From: a bacterium D16-36
GTDB taxonomy: Bacteria; Bacillota; Clostridia; Lachnospirales; Lachnospiraceae
DNA: 64,000 nucleotides
Reading direction: 5' to 3'
Assembly: GCA_003611745.1 (NCBI GenBank)
Contig: RAYF01000020.1
Location: 30,068 to 94,067 of the forward strand
Position numbers and translations under genes: made by a program. Below, one piece after another: positions 27,983-37,041 of this stretch. Positions within the stretch are counted from its first letter, which is position 1. The number at the start of each line of letters is the position of its first letter. The notes below the pieces were generated by a model. The model was not told the DNA's origin and did not search any database. It saw only the letters and a list, made by a program, of their open reading frames with translations.

Positions 27983-28084
27983 TATAAAAACAGCTAAAAT
28001 ATACTGTTGGGGACTGTTCTGGGGACAGATGTTATCTGATATGAGGTATTTCCGGGCAGTTCCTGATAACAGGGGAGGACAGCT

Positions 28085-29047
28085 ATGGGTGAAAAGAAAG
28101 GCTTTTTTGGCAGGCTGCTAAACGGTCTGGCTAAGACAAGGGATAACCTGAAATCAGGGATTGATTCATTATTCAGTGGTTTTTCTGAGATTGACGAGGA
28201 TTTTTATGAGGAGTTGGAGGAAATACTGATTATGGCGGATATCGGTGTTGCCACGACTGAGAAAATCATTGAAAATCTCAGGGAAAAGGTGAAGGAGCAG
28301 AAAATTAAAGAGATATCTGTCTGCAGGCAGCTTTTGGTCGATTCCATCAAAGAGCAGATGTATGTCGATGAAACAGCATATGAATTTGAAAATAAGCGGT
28401 CTGTCGTTCTTTTGGTCGGTGTAAACGGAGTTGGTAAGACTACGTCGGTAGGAAAGCTTGCCGGGCAGCTTAAGAATAATGGGAAAAAAGTTATTCTGGC
28501 GGCGGCAGATACATTCCGCGCGGCTGCGACAAGGCAGCTTACAGAATGGTCGGAACGTGCAGGGGTCGAGCTGATAGCGGGACAGGAGGGCGGAGACCCT
28601 GCTGCTGTAGTCTATGATGCAGTCAATGCGGCAAAGGCAAGGAGGGCAGATGTCTTAATCTGCGATACTGCGGGAAGGCTCCACAATAAGAAGAACCTTA
28701 TGGAGGAGCTGAGGAAGATTAACAGGATTATTGATAAGGAATTTCCGGATGCCCATAGGGAGACGCTTGTGGTTCTTGATGGGACGACAGGGCAGAATGC
28801 GCTTGCGCAGGCGAAGCAGTTTGGCGAGGTGGCCGATATTACCGGAATTATCCTGACAAAATTGGACGGGACGGCAAAGGGCGGCATCGCAATCGCAATC
28901 CAGTCCGAAATGAATATTCCTGTTAAATATATCGGAATCGGCGAAAAGATAGATGATTTGCAGAAATTTGATGCAGATGCGTTTGTAGATGCATTGTTTG
29001 AAAATAGAAATGAGGGAAATGACAATGATGACATTGGAAAAATTTGA
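28085..29047 (+). CDS. ftsY: Signal recognition particle receptor FtsY
   Basis: FtsY is the membrane-associated SRP GTPase. A short N-domain (FYEELEEILIMADIGVATTEKI) precedes the G-domain. G1 is VGVNGVGKTTSVGKLA at about 111-126, followed by AADTFRAAATRQL, DTAGRLHNKKNLMEEL and TKLDGTAKGG. The long acidic A-domain of E. coli FtsY is absent, as usual in Firmicutes. It ends inside the start region of ilvA. Confidence 0.95.
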   Translation: MGEKKGFFGRLLNGLAKTRDNLKSGIDSLFSGFSEIDEDFYEELEEILIMADIGVATTEKIIENLREKVKEQKIKEISVCRQLLVDSIKEQMYVDETAYEFENKRSVVLLVGVNGVGKTTSVGKLAGQLKNNGKKVILAAADTFRAAATRQLTEWSERAGVELIAGQEGGDPAAVVYDAVNAAKARRADVLICDTAGRLHNKKNLMEELRKINRIIDKEFPDAHRETLVVLDGTTGQNALAQAKQFGEVADITGIILTKLDGTAKGGIAIAIQSEMNIPVKYIGIGEKIDDLQKFDADAFVDALFENRNEGNDNDDIGKI

Positions 29048-30245
29048 GGAAGCCGCAGATAAGGTAAAAGAGGTAGTTCTGCCTACAAACCTGATTTATA
29101 GTGAGTATTTTTCTCAGCAGACGGGGAACAAGGTGTACCTGAAACCGGAGAATATGCAGTATACCGGGGCCTACAAGGTGAGGGGTGCTTATTACAAGAT
29201 TAGTACTTTGAGTGAGGAAGAACGTGCAAAGGGGCTTATCACCGCATCGGCGGGGAACCATGCGCAGGGCGTGGCCTACGCTGCTAAAATCTATGGGGTC
29301 CCGGCTACGATTGTCATGCCGACAACGACGCCCTTGATCAAGGTAAACCGCACAAAAAGCTACGGCGCAAGGGTCATCCTGTATGGAAATGTCTATGACG
29401 AGGCATGCCAGTACGCGCTGAAGCTTTCTAAGGAGCAGGGCCTTACGTTTGTCCATCCGTTTAATGATGAGACAGTGGCCACAGGGCAGGGGACGATTGC
29501 CATGGAGATATTCAAGGAGCTTCCTACTGTAGATATCATTCTTGTGCCGATCGGCGGCGGCGGGCTGGCAGCAGGCGTTTCCACCCTTGCAAAGTTTTTA
29601 AACCCTAATATTAAGGTGATTGGCGTGGAGCCTGCTGGGGCAAGCTGTATGAAGGAATCCCTCAGGGCAGGTGAGGTTGTCACGCTCCATAATGTCAACA
29701 CGATTGCAGACGGTACTGCTGTGCAGACGCCCGGTGATGTGGTTTTTCCATATATCCAGAAAAATATTGATGACATTATCGCTGTGGAGGATCAGGAATT
29801 GATCGTGCATTTCCTTGATATTATGGAAAACCATAAGATGCTGGTAGAAAATTCGGGCCTTCTGACTGTAGCTGCCTTAAAGCACCTTGACTGCAGGGAC
29901 AAAAAGATTGTCTCGATCTTAAGCGGCGGAAATATGGATATCATCACGCTCTCCTCCGTTGTCCAGCATGGGCTGATCCAGAGGGGCAGGGTATTTACGG
30001 TGGCTGTGCTGCTTCCGGACAGGCCGGGGGAACTGGAAAAGATTGCAGGGATTATCGCCCAGATGCAGGGGAATGTAATCCGTCTGGAACACAACCAGTT
30101 TGTCAGCTTAAACCGGAATGCTGCGGTGGAGCTTCGGATTACATTAGAGGCGTTTGGTATAGACCATAAAAACGAGATTATAGATTCACTCCGAAAAAAA
30201 GGCTATTCACCAAAGGAGGAGACGCCGACCGAAATATATGAATAA
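29025..30245 (+). CDS. ilvA: Threonine ammonia-lyase with C-terminal ACT domain
   Basis: This PLP enzyme deaminates threonine to 2-oxobutyrate. The PLP lysine is K51 in TGAYKVRGAYYK. ASAGNHAQGVAYAA is the typical active-site loop and PIGGGGLAAG binds the cofactor phosphate. The C-terminal 80 residues (FTVAVLLPDRPGELEKIAGIIA...) are one ACT domain, the short clostridial arrangement. It may be biosynthetic or catabolic. Either of two adjacent ATGs at 29025 and 29028 could start the protein, with GAGGG upstream; both lie inside ftsY. Confidence 0.92.
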   Translation: MMTLEKFEEAADKVKEVVLPTNLIYSEYFSQQTGNKVYLKPENMQYTGAYKVRGAYYKISTLSEEERAKGLITASAGNHAQGVAYAAKIYGVPATIVMPTTTPLIKVNRTKSYGARVILYGNVYDEACQYALKLSKEQGLTFVHPFNDETVATGQGTIAMEIFKELPTVDIILVPIGGGGLAAGVSTLAKFLNPNIKVIGVEPAGASCMKESLRAGEVVTLHNVNTIADGTAVQTPGDVVFPYIQKNIDDIIAVEDQELIVHFLDIMENHKMLVENSGLLTVAALKHLDCRDKKIVSILSGGNMDIITLSSVVQHGLIQRGRVFTVAVLLPDRPGELEKIAGIIAQMQGNVIRLEHNQFVSLNRNAAVELRITLEAFGIDHKNEIIDSLRKKGYSPKEETPTEIYE

Positions 30246-30276
30246 GTAGCAATGCAGGAGGAGGGACAGCAGAGAG

Positions 30277-31560
30277 ATGAAACAGGAAATGAGTTATTTT
30301 CAGAATTCCACAGAGGGGCAGGAACTTTTGCATACGCCCGGCGGCGTGAGGGACACATACGGCATAGAGTGTGCGAGGAAGCTGAGGCTTGAGAAGGACG
30401 TGCATAGTGTAATGAAATCTTACGGTTTTCGCGATATAGAGACGCCGACATTTGAATATTTTGAAATTTTTAGCAAAGAGCGCGGGACAGTACGCTCCAA
30501 GGAGATGTTTAAGTTCTTTGACCGGGGAAATAATACCCTCGTGCTGCGCCCTGATGTAACCCCTTCTATTGCGCGCTGTGTCGCGAAGTACCAGAAGGAG
30601 GAGGAGATGCAGATCCGCCTGTGTTATACGGGGAATACTTTTGTAAATACTGGGAAGTACAAGGGAAAGCTTCAGGAAGTCACGCAGGTGGGCGCTGAGT
30701 TGTACAATGATGCTACCTCCGATGCGGACGCAGAGATGATTGCTATGACAGTGGAGTGCCTTTTAAAAAGCGGGCTTAAGGAGTTCCAGCTGGAAATCGG
30801 CCATGCCGATATTTTCCGTGGCCTGACGGAGGAGGCCGGGTTTCAGGAGTATGAGACAGAGGAGCTTCGCAGGCTGATTGTCAGTAAGAATTTCTTCGGT
30901 GTGGAGGAGCTTTTAAACAATACGGCTGCGCCGGATTCCCTGAAAGAGATTTTTGTCAAGCTCCCGGAGCTTTTAGATAATCTGGAGGCATGTACAGCGT
31001 TTGTGAAGGAGCGCACAGGGAACGTGAAAGTCCTGAATGCGCTTGACCGTCTGGTGAAGGTAGATGAAATCCTTAAAATCTATGGTTTTTCGGATTATAT
31101 TACAATTGATTTTAGCATGTTGAGCCAGTACAGTTATTATACCGGCGTGATTTTTAGGGCATATACGTACGGCAGCGGCGAGGCGCTCGCCACAGGAGGC
31201 CGCTATGACGGGCTGGTAGGGCAGTTTGGCAAGGATGCGGCAGCGATTGGGCTTGCGATCGTTGTGGATCAGTTAATGCTTGCACTGTCGAGGCAGAACC
31301 TTTTTGAAGAATGCACGCTGGGCGGCACCATTCTTCTCTATCCGCAGGATTTAAGAAGGAGGGCGGTGGAGTTAGCGGGGGAATACCGGAAACAGGGGCA
31401 GTCTGTGCAGATGCTTAGAAAATCTTCCAGAAAGCCTTTTGGGGAATACAAGGAGTATGCGAAGCGGATGCAGGCAGATACAATTTTTTATCTGGAAAAG
31501 GAAGATGAACTTCTTATTTTTGATACGGCATCCGGGAAAGAGCAGCGCAAGCCGTTGTGA
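30277..31560 (+). CDS. hisZ: ATP phosphoribosyltransferase regulatory subunit HisZ
   Basis: HisZ is a catalytically inactive HisRS-like protein that activates short-form HisG. It keeps the class II synthetase fold: TPGGVRDTYGIECARKLRLEKDV, the motif 2-like region EMFKFFDRGNNTLVLRPDVTPSIAR, and YTGVIFRAYTYGSGEALATGGRYDGL. It lacks the anticodon-binding domain of true HisRS. Length is 427. Ribosome-binding site GGAGGAGGG. It is followed by hisG, as the functional pairing predicts. Confidence 0.93.
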   Translation: MKQEMSYFQNSTEGQELLHTPGGVRDTYGIECARKLRLEKDVHSVMKSYGFRDIETPTFEYFEIFSKERGTVRSKEMFKFFDRGNNTLVLRPDVTPSIARCVAKYQKEEEMQIRLCYTGNTFVNTGKYKGKLQEVTQVGAELYNDATSDADAEMIAMTVECLLKSGLKEFQLEIGHADIFRGLTEEAGFQEYETEELRRLIVSKNFFGVEELLNNTAAPDSLKEIFVKLPELLDNLEACTAFVKERTGNVKVLNALDRLVKVDEILKIYGFSDYITIDFSMLSQYSYYTGVIFRAYTYGSGEALATGGRYDGLVGQFGKDAAAIGLAIVVDQLMLALSRQNLFEECTLGGTILLYPQDLRRRAVELAGEYRKQGQSVQMLRKSSRKPFGEYKEYAKRMQADTIFYLEKEDELLIFDTASGKEQRKPL

Positions 31561-31654
31561 TATCGGGAAAAAGCCTGTTATGATAAGAGAAGCGTTATTG
31601 CCTTTTTGCGGCAGGCCGTTTCGGATGGGAATTAGTATGAGAATGGAGAGACCT

Positions 31655-32296
31655 ATGAAATATATAACATTTGCCTTGGCAAAAGGAAGGCTGGCGAAAC
31701 AGACACTTGGGCTTTTGGAGCAGATTGGTGTCACCTGTGAGGAGATGAAGGACGAGAAGACAAGGAAGCTGATTTTTGTCAATGAAGAACTGGGATTTAA
31801 GTTCTTTCTGTCAAAAGCCACCGATGTCCCTACCTATGTGGAGATGGGGGCAGCAGATATCGGCGTGGTCGGGAAGGACACGATTCTTGAGGAGGGAAGG
31901 AAGCTCTATGAAGTGCTCGACTTAAACTGCGGCAAGTGCCGCATGTGCGTAGCCGGCCCTGCCAGCGCAAAGGAGCTTTTGAACAGCGGTGCTTTAATCC
32001 GCGTGGCAAGCAAATATCCGGGCATTGCAAAAGATTATTTTTATAACAGGAAGCACCAGACTGTGGAAATCATTAAGTTAAATGGTTCCGTGGAGCTGGC
32101 GCCGATTGTCGGCCTTTCTGAAGTGATTGTGGATATTGTGGAGACAGGCTCCACCTTAAAGGAGAATGGGCTGGAGGTCCTGGAGGAAATCTGCCCGCTT
32201 TCTGCGCGCGTGGTGGTCAATGAGGTCAGCATGAAGATGCAGCACGAGCGGATAACCAAGCTGTTAAAGGAATTAAAGACAGTCATACCGAAATAG
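31655..32296 (+). CDS. hisG: ATP phosphoribosyltransferase HisG (short form)
   Basis: HisG catalyses the first step of histidine synthesis, PRPP plus ATP. The N-terminus FALAKGRLAKQTLGLLEQ and the motifs DIGVVGKDTI and VDIVETGSTLKENGL are typical. At 213 residues it lacks the C-terminal regulatory domain and so needs HisZ, which lies directly upstream. The ATG at 31655 follows ATGGAGAGACC. A longer upstream frame overlapping hisZ does not resemble the family. Confidence 0.94.
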   Translation: MKYITFALAKGRLAKQTLGLLEQIGVTCEEMKDEKTRKLIFVNEELGFKFFLSKATDVPTYVEMGAADIGVVGKDTILEEGRKLYEVLDLNCGKCRMCVAGPASAKELLNSGALIRVASKYPGIAKDYFYNRKHQTVEIIKLNGSVELAPIVGLSEVIVDIVETGSTLKENGLEVLEEICPLSARVVVNEVSMKMQHERITKLLKELKTVIPK

Positions 32297-32375
32297 TGAT
32301 GCAGGATGAATGTTTTATAGTAAACGCATAAAATACATGCATTTGCTATATGTTCAAGGCGGAGGAGGAAAGAAT

Positions 32376-33662
32376 ATGAGAATTGTAAAACTGACGGAGA
32401 AGGAGCGGGCAGACATACTGGAGAATCTTCTAAAGAGAAGCCCAAATCAGTATGGGAAATATGAAGATACAGTCCGGGAGATTCTGGAAAATATTAAAAC
32501 CAAAAAGGATCAGGCACTCTTTGATTACACGAAGAAGTTTGACGGTGCAGAGATTACTGGGGAGACAATCCGTGTAAAGAAAGAAGAGATAGAGGAGGCA
32601 TACAAAAAGGTAGACTCCCATTTTGTTGAGATTATCAGGAAGGCGTTAAAAAATATAAGGGAATACCACGAAAAGCAGGTGCGCTACAGTTGGTTTGACA
32701 GCAAACCGGACGGGACGCTGCTTGGGCAGAAGGTGACAGCACTGGAGCGCGTCGGCGTGTATGTGCCGGGCGGAAAGGCGGTCTATCCGTCCTCCGTCCT
32801 TATGAATATTGTGCCGGCAAAGACAGCAGAGGTAGAACACATCATTATGACAACGCCGCCGGGAAAGGATGGCAGTGTATATCCGGTTACATTAGTTGCT
32901 GCAAATGAGGCCGGCGTGGATGAAATATACAAAGCAGGCGGCGCGCAGGCAATTGGAGCACTGGCTTATGGGACAGAGAGTATCCGCAAGGTGGATAAAA
33001 TCGTAGGTCCCGGCAATATTTTTGTGGCACTTGCCAAAAAGGCAGTGTACGGTCATGTCAGCATTGATTCGATTGCAGGCCCGAGCGAAATCCTTGTATT
33101 GGCAGACGAGACAGCAAACCCGCGCTATGTGGCTGCTGACCTGCTCTCGCAGGCCGAGCATGACGAGATGGCATCCGCTATTCTGGTTACGACAAGCAGT
33201 GAGTTAGCCGAGAAGGTTTCGGAGGAAGTGGATGGATTTGTCAGGGAACTTTCCCGCAGGGAGATTATACAAAAATCGCTGGATTCCTATGGATATATCC
33301 TTGTAGCGGATACAATGGAGGAGGCAATTGAGACGGTAAATGAGATTGCGTCGGAACATCTGGAAATCGTAACCAGAAATCCTTTTGATACCATGACAAG
33401 AATCCGCAATGCAGGTGCAATCTTCCTTGGGGAATATAGTTGTGAACCGCTCGGTGATTACTTCGCAGGGCCAAACCATGTGCTTCCGACAAACGGGACG
33501 GCAAAATTCTTTTCGCCGCTGTCAGTAGATGACTTTGTAAAAAAATCAAGCATTATCTCCTATTCCAGAGAGGCCCTTGAGAAGATCCATACAGATATCG
33601 AAGAATTTGCAGCCGCGGAAAAACTCACCGCACATGCCAACTCCATAGCAGTGCGTTTCTAA
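32376..33662 (+). CDS. hisD: Histidinol dehydrogenase HisD
   Basis: HisD oxidises histidinol to histidine using NAD and zinc. Conserved stretches are GVYVPGGKAVYPSSVLMN, KIVGPGNIFVALAKK, DSIAGPSEILVLAD, LLSQAEHDEMA and GPNHVLPTNGTAKF, the last two with zinc-ligand and catalytic residues. Length is 428. GGAGGAGG lies just before the ATG at 32376. Downstream the histidine cluster is interrupted by 1 kb of hairpin elements. Confidence 0.95.
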   Translation: MRIVKLTEKERADILENLLKRSPNQYGKYEDTVREILENIKTKKDQALFDYTKKFDGAEITGETIRVKKEEIEEAYKKVDSHFVEIIRKALKNIREYHEKQVRYSWFDSKPDGTLLGQKVTALERVGVYVPGGKAVYPSSVLMNIVPAKTAEVEHIIMTTPPGKDGSVYPVTLVAANEAGVDEIYKAGGAQAIGALAYGTESIRKVDKIVGPGNIFVALAKKAVYGHVSIDSIAGPSEILVLADETANPRYVAADLLSQAEHDEMASAILVTTSSELAEKVSEEVDGFVRELSRREIIQKSLDSYGYILVADTMEEAIETVNEIASEHLEIVTRNPFDTMTRIRNAGAIFLGEYSCEPLGDYFAGPNHVLPTNGTAKFFSPLSVDDFVKKSSIISYSREALEKIHTDIEEFAAAEKLTAHANSIAVRF

Positions 33663-33667
33663 ACTGT

Positions 33668-33928
33668 AATACCGTCCCCGGTATCTTGTCTGGCGTACTT
33701 TGCTGCCTTTGTTTGGGATGTAAGATTGTCCTTAACATTTCACTCGCCGCACGCTTCCGCTTGAAGAGCTACGTAATGGTGCATAAGACCATAAAAAGCA
33801 TGGTCTAAGCACCAACGAGCTCTTGACAGCGGCATCATTGAAATGTTAAGGGCAATCTTACATATCCAGATAACGGCTGCTGAAAGAGTGCGCCAAATTT
33901 ACGATACCGGGGACAATATTACATTTTA
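33668..33928. repeat. Giant imperfect palindrome A in the hisD-hisB gap
   Basis: CCCCGGTATC at about 33676 pairs with GATACCGGGG near 33922. Further blocks are ATGTAAGATTG with CAATCTTACAT, CCTTAACATTTCA with TGAAATGTTAAGG, and AAGAGCT with AGCTCTT. The apex is GACCAT-AAAAAGC-ATGGTC near 33797. The whole 260 nt could form one hairpin. No credible ORF. Confidence 0.8.
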
Positions 33929-33929
33929 G

Positions 33930-34077
33930 TTGTTGAAACCCACGTTGGACGGGAGGCTGTGGAAAACATGCAGGATAGAAAGAAGAGTATAAAAAACTTG
34001 GTTATTTTTATATAAACTTAATTTATAATATTCTACTCATACTTTTCTTTTGCAATTTTCCACAGTCTACAACTTAA
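33930..34077. repeat. AT-rich palindrome B in the hisD-hisB gap
   Basis: AGTTGT...GGCTGTGGAAAA near the left end pairs with TTTTCCACAGTCTACAACTT at the right end. The middle is very AT-rich (TTATTTTTATATAAAC) and forms the apex. It directly abuts palindromes A and C. Confidence 0.65.
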
Positions 34078-34089
34078 ATGCTTATCCTT

Positions 34090-34400
34090 CCACTTGCCAC
34101 AGCCAGTGCTAAAGATTTCGAACACACATCTTTGCAGGGGCATTCGAAGACGCCGGTACTTGGTTTGCGTCTTCTGGGCAGTGGCAGAGGTACGAAGTAC
34201 CCCATGAAAATCGGAAAAAATGAGTCAAGCTTGCTTGTAAGCATTCTTTTTGATTTTCATGAGGCGCTGAAAGCGCTGCCGCGCCCAAGCAAACCTATGT
34301 ACCGCTGCGTCTGAGCATGAGCGCAAGCGTCCCACGCAAAGAGCGTGTGGAGAAATCCCAGCACGTCCGTTTCGCCAATCCAAAAAAGCAGCCAACCGAA
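34090..34400. repeat. Giant imperfect palindrome C in the hisD-hisB gap
   Basis: Paired blocks are GTGCT with AGCAC, CTTTGC with GCAAAG, GACGCCGGTAC with GTACCGCTGCGTC, GGTTTGC with GCAAACC, and CATGAAAATC with GATTTTCATG. The apex is AAGCTTGCTT near 34230. The core CGCCGGTACTTG...CTATGTACCGCTGCGT recurs at the apex of the 52-kb palindrome. The open frame 34078-34314 is a by-product of the repeat. Confidence 0.75.
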
Positions 34401-34503
34401 CAATTAAGGAGCTGTGAACAGGCGATAACCTGCTATTCAGTATAAATTTCAGTGAGAATATGGGCTAAATGGTTGGAAATTTTATGATATATTACAAAAA
34501 AAT

Positions 34504-34532
34504 TTGCCTAGATTGACAGAATAGGTTATACT
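34504..34532 (+). promoter_or_regulatory. Sigma-A type promoter for hisB
   Basis: TTGCCT at 34504-34509 and TATACT at 34527-34532 have a 17-bp spacer. It lies after the hairpin block, so hisB-hisIE can be transcribed independently of hisZGD. Confidence 0.55.
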
Positions 34533-34696
34533 TATGGTATTGAAAAATAAGCGGCACGGCAAAAGTGTGAATGAAAAGACCATTCACATAGGAAGAAACG
34601 TCCGCAAAAGTGGACTTGCTGCAAAGCAGCATTCTTCCACTGTTTGTGTTGGCAAAGTTAACATATTTGAAATTGTGCAGAGGAATGGGGTGGAAC

Positions 34697-35287
34697 ATGA
34701 AAGACAGGGTTGCAGCCGTCTCACGGAAAACAGGCGAGACAGATATCCAGATAACTTTAAATCTGGATGGGACCGGGCAGGCAGACATTTCTACCGGCAT
34801 CGGCTTTTTTGACCACATGTTAAACAGCTTTGCGAGACATGGCCTATTTGACTTGAAGGTGTCGGTAAAAGGGGATTTAGAAGTAGATTCCCATCACACC
34901 ATTGAGGACACCGGAATTGTCCTTGGACAAGCAGTCAGGGAGGCAGCCGGGGAAAAGAAGGGCATCAAACGGTTTGGCAATTTTATTTTGCCAATGGACG
35001 AAACTCTGGTGCTCTGTGCGCTGGATTTATCCGGCAGGCCGTATCTTCAGGAAAATCTGGTCTTTACGGCAGAAAAAGTAGGCGGGTTTGATACAGAGAT
35101 GGTGCATGAATTCTTTTATGCAGTAAGTTACAGCGCCGGCATGAACCTGCACCTGAAACAGTTAGATGGCGGGAATAACCACCACATCATTGAGGCGGCA
35201 TTCAAAGCATTTGCAAAAGCGCTTGATGAAGCCGTATCCTATGACATGCGGATTCAGGATGTGTTGTCTACAAAAGGCAGCTTATAA
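34697..35287 (+). CDS. hisB: Imidazoleglycerol-phosphate dehydratase HisB
   Basis: HisB dehydrates IGP to imidazole acetol phosphate. The metal-binding His motifs are all visible: FDHMLNSFARHG, DSHHTIEDTGI, MVHEFF and GGNNHHIIEAAFKAFAKAL. At 196 residues it is the monofunctional dehydratase, without the phosphatase domain of the E. coli protein. The ATG at 34697 follows ATGGGGTGG. It is a later pathway step than the next gene product. Confidence 0.95.
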   Translation: MKDRVAAVSRKTGETDIQITLNLDGTGQADISTGIGFFDHMLNSFARHGLFDLKVSVKGDLEVDSHHTIEDTGIVLGQAVREAAGEKKGIKRFGNFILPMDETLVLCALDLSGRPYLQENLVFTAEKVGGFDTEMVHEFFYAVSYSAGMNLHLKQLDGGNNHHIIEAAFKAFAKALDEAVSYDMRIQDVLSTKGSL

Positions 35288-35400
35288 TTGGAAGGCCTGT
35301 AGGAGAGCGCTTCAAAGCATGCGTAATTGCTTTTTAGCAGATGTATTCAGGCCATTTGGCGGAAATATGTATGGGGCAATACAGCAGAAAATATTAAGAA

Positions 35401-36675
35401 ATGGGGATGAAAATGGACCGTAAAAAACTGATTCCTTTTATCAATGCAGAAAATGAAATGGCAGGCAGCGTCATTTCACTGGCAGACCGCTACTCATGCG
35501 AGGGTGCGGATGGCTTATATTTGTACAATTTTTCAGGCGATGACAAGTCAAGGGAAGAATTTTTAGGAGTAGTGCGCAGTATCGAAAAGCAGATTGACGT
35601 GCCATTTGTGGTGGGACTGTATGTGGAGCGTTTTGAGGATGCCAAAAAGGCCTTATATACCGGCGCATCCAAGGTAGTTCTCCGCAAGGCGCTGCTTCCG
35701 GAGGAGAAAGAATTAAAAGAGATCCTTGCACGCTTTGGCAGGGAAAAACTGGCGATTGAGATTGATATGAAAGCAGATTTCCAGACAGCGGAGCAGTTGG
35801 ATGCCTTTTATGAGATGGGATTTGGAACTGCCATCCTAAAGCATATTGACACGACGAAGAGTTTTTCTGAGGCGATTGCCAATACAAAGCTTGAAGTCAT
35901 GGTGCGGGATGGATTGATCCGAAATGATCTGGCAGAGATTTTTTCTTATCAGACTGTCCAGGCTGTTATGACAAACTATTTCGAAGAGAAAGATATCTAT
36001 AAGGCAAAGCGCGGGCTAAAGAAGCAGGGAATTGACATAGATGTCTTTGAGAGCCTGATAGATTTTGATGATTTTAAACTGACGGATGCCGGGCTGATTC
36101 CCGCAATTGTGCAGGATTACCGTACAGGCGAGGTGCTGATGTTAGGATATATGAACAGGGAATCGTATGAGTTGACGATAAAGACAGGCAGGATGACATA
36201 TTTTAGCCGCAGCCGTCAGGAGCTGTGGGTAAAAGGGGAGACTTCCGGGCATTTCCAGTATGTAAAGTCGTTGTCGCTGGACTGTGATAATGATACGGTT
36301 CTTGCAAAGGTAAGGCAGATTGGGGCGGCGTGCCATACAGGGAATAGGAGCTGCTTTTTTAAGGAGCTTGCAAAGAAAGATTATATTCCTACAAATCCCC
36401 TGACAGTCCTGACAGATGATTTTGATATCATTCTGGAGCGTAAGAGGCATCCGAAAGAGGGGTCGTATACTAATTATTTATTTGATAAAGGGATTGATAA
36501 AATATTAAAAAAATGCGGGGAAGAGGCTTCTGAGATTATCATTGCGGCTAAAAATCCGGACGCGGAGGAATTAAAATATGAAATTGCAGATTTTCTATAT
36601 CATATGATGGTCCTGATGGCAGAATGCGGCCTGAGCTGGGAAGATATCACGAAGGAACTTGTAAACCGCAGATAA
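35401..36675 (+). CDS. hisI: HisIE with an N-terminal degenerate HisA/HisF-like barrel
   Basis: Residues about 228-325 are HisI (phosphoribosyl-AMP cyclohydrolase): [27 protein letters not shown], and C311 and C318 for zinc. Residues about 337-424 are HisE (PR-ATP pyrophosphatase): [19 protein letters not shown]. Ahead of these, residues 8-220 resemble a HisA/HisF (beta-alpha)8 barrel ([45 protein letters not shown]). The catalytic CLDV-type Asp has become NAE and the GGG phosphate loop is lost. The barrel is probably inactive and may be structural or regulatory. The start could be 35401 or an ATG at 35413 that has GGGGATG before it. Confidence 0.9.
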   Translation: MGMKMDRKKLIPFINAENEMAGSVISLADRYSCEGADGLYLYNFSGDDKSREEFLGVVRSIEKQIDVPFVVGLYVERFEDAKKALYTGASKVVLRKALLPEEKELKEILARFGREKLAIEIDMKADFQTAEQLDAFYEMGFGTAILKHIDTTKSFSEAIANTKLEVMVRDGLIRNDLAEIFSYQTVQAVMTNYFEEKDIYKAKRGLKKQGIDIDVFESLIDFDDFKLTDAGLIPAIVQDYRTGEVLMLGYMNRESYELTIKTGRMTYFSRSRQELWVKGETSGHFQYVKSLSLDCDNDTVLAKVRQIGAACHTGNRSCFFKELAKKDYIPTNPLTVLTDDFDIILERKRHPKEGSYTNYLFDKGIDKILKKCGEEASEIIIAAKNPDAEELKYEIADFLYHMMVLMAECGLSWEDITKELVNRR

Positions 36676-36717
36676 TAAACTTATCGGAACTGTTTTTTGT
36701 TTCCTATAATATAATTT

Positions 36718-36749
36718 ATCGGCAGTACGTTTTTTGCTGCCGATAAAAG
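36718..36749 (+). terminator. Hairpin after the hisIE gene
   Basis: TATCGGCAG-TACGTTTTTTG-CTGCCGATA has a 9-bp stem. It sits between two near-copies of AACTGTTTTTTGTTTCCTAT (36686 and 36781). T-runs are in the loop and further downstream rather than directly after the stem, so terminator activity is probable but not certain. Confidence 0.5.
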
Positions 36750-36847
36750 GCAGGTTTTTGCTGCAAACCGATTATAGGAAACTGTTTTTTGTTTCCTATA
36801 ATATAGCAGGCATGAAAGGGTTCATGCAGAAAGGTATGGTGGACAGA

Positions 36848-37024
36848 ATGTTGTTAAACACACTTTTGGCAAAGGGAGTTGCAGATTTGACATTTGGAGG
36901 CGCTTTTGCGTGGTATTTTGTAAAATATATTGTGAGCGGCGCAGTTGCGCTCGGCGCAATTATGTTGGGCATTAAGCTCCGCAAGAGAAAAAATGCGCAG
37001 GCATCGTCAAGTGCAGAAGAATAA
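36848..37024 (+). CDS. Small single-span membrane protein
   Basis: The 58-residue product has one hydrophobic stretch (about 14-38, FGGAFAWYFVKYIVSGAVALGAIMLG) followed by a basic KLRKRK and a polar tail, which suggests a cytoplasmic C-terminus. GGTGG sits five bases before the chosen ATG. ATGs at 36812, 36824 and 36836 would add up to 12 residues. A TATAAT box at 36797-36802 lies just upstream. It is 17 bp before the CYTH gene and probably cotranscribed. The family is not recognised. Confidence 0.55.
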   Translation: MLLNTLLAKGVADLTFGGAFAWYFVKYIVSGAVALGAIMLGIKLRKRKNAQASSSAEE

Positions 37025-37041
37025 ATAGGCTGGGTATAACG

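Noticed and set aside
34078..34314. Open frame of 78 codons in the hisD-hisB gap
   Set aside because: It lies wholly in palindrome C, has no ribosome-binding site and no protein-like composition.
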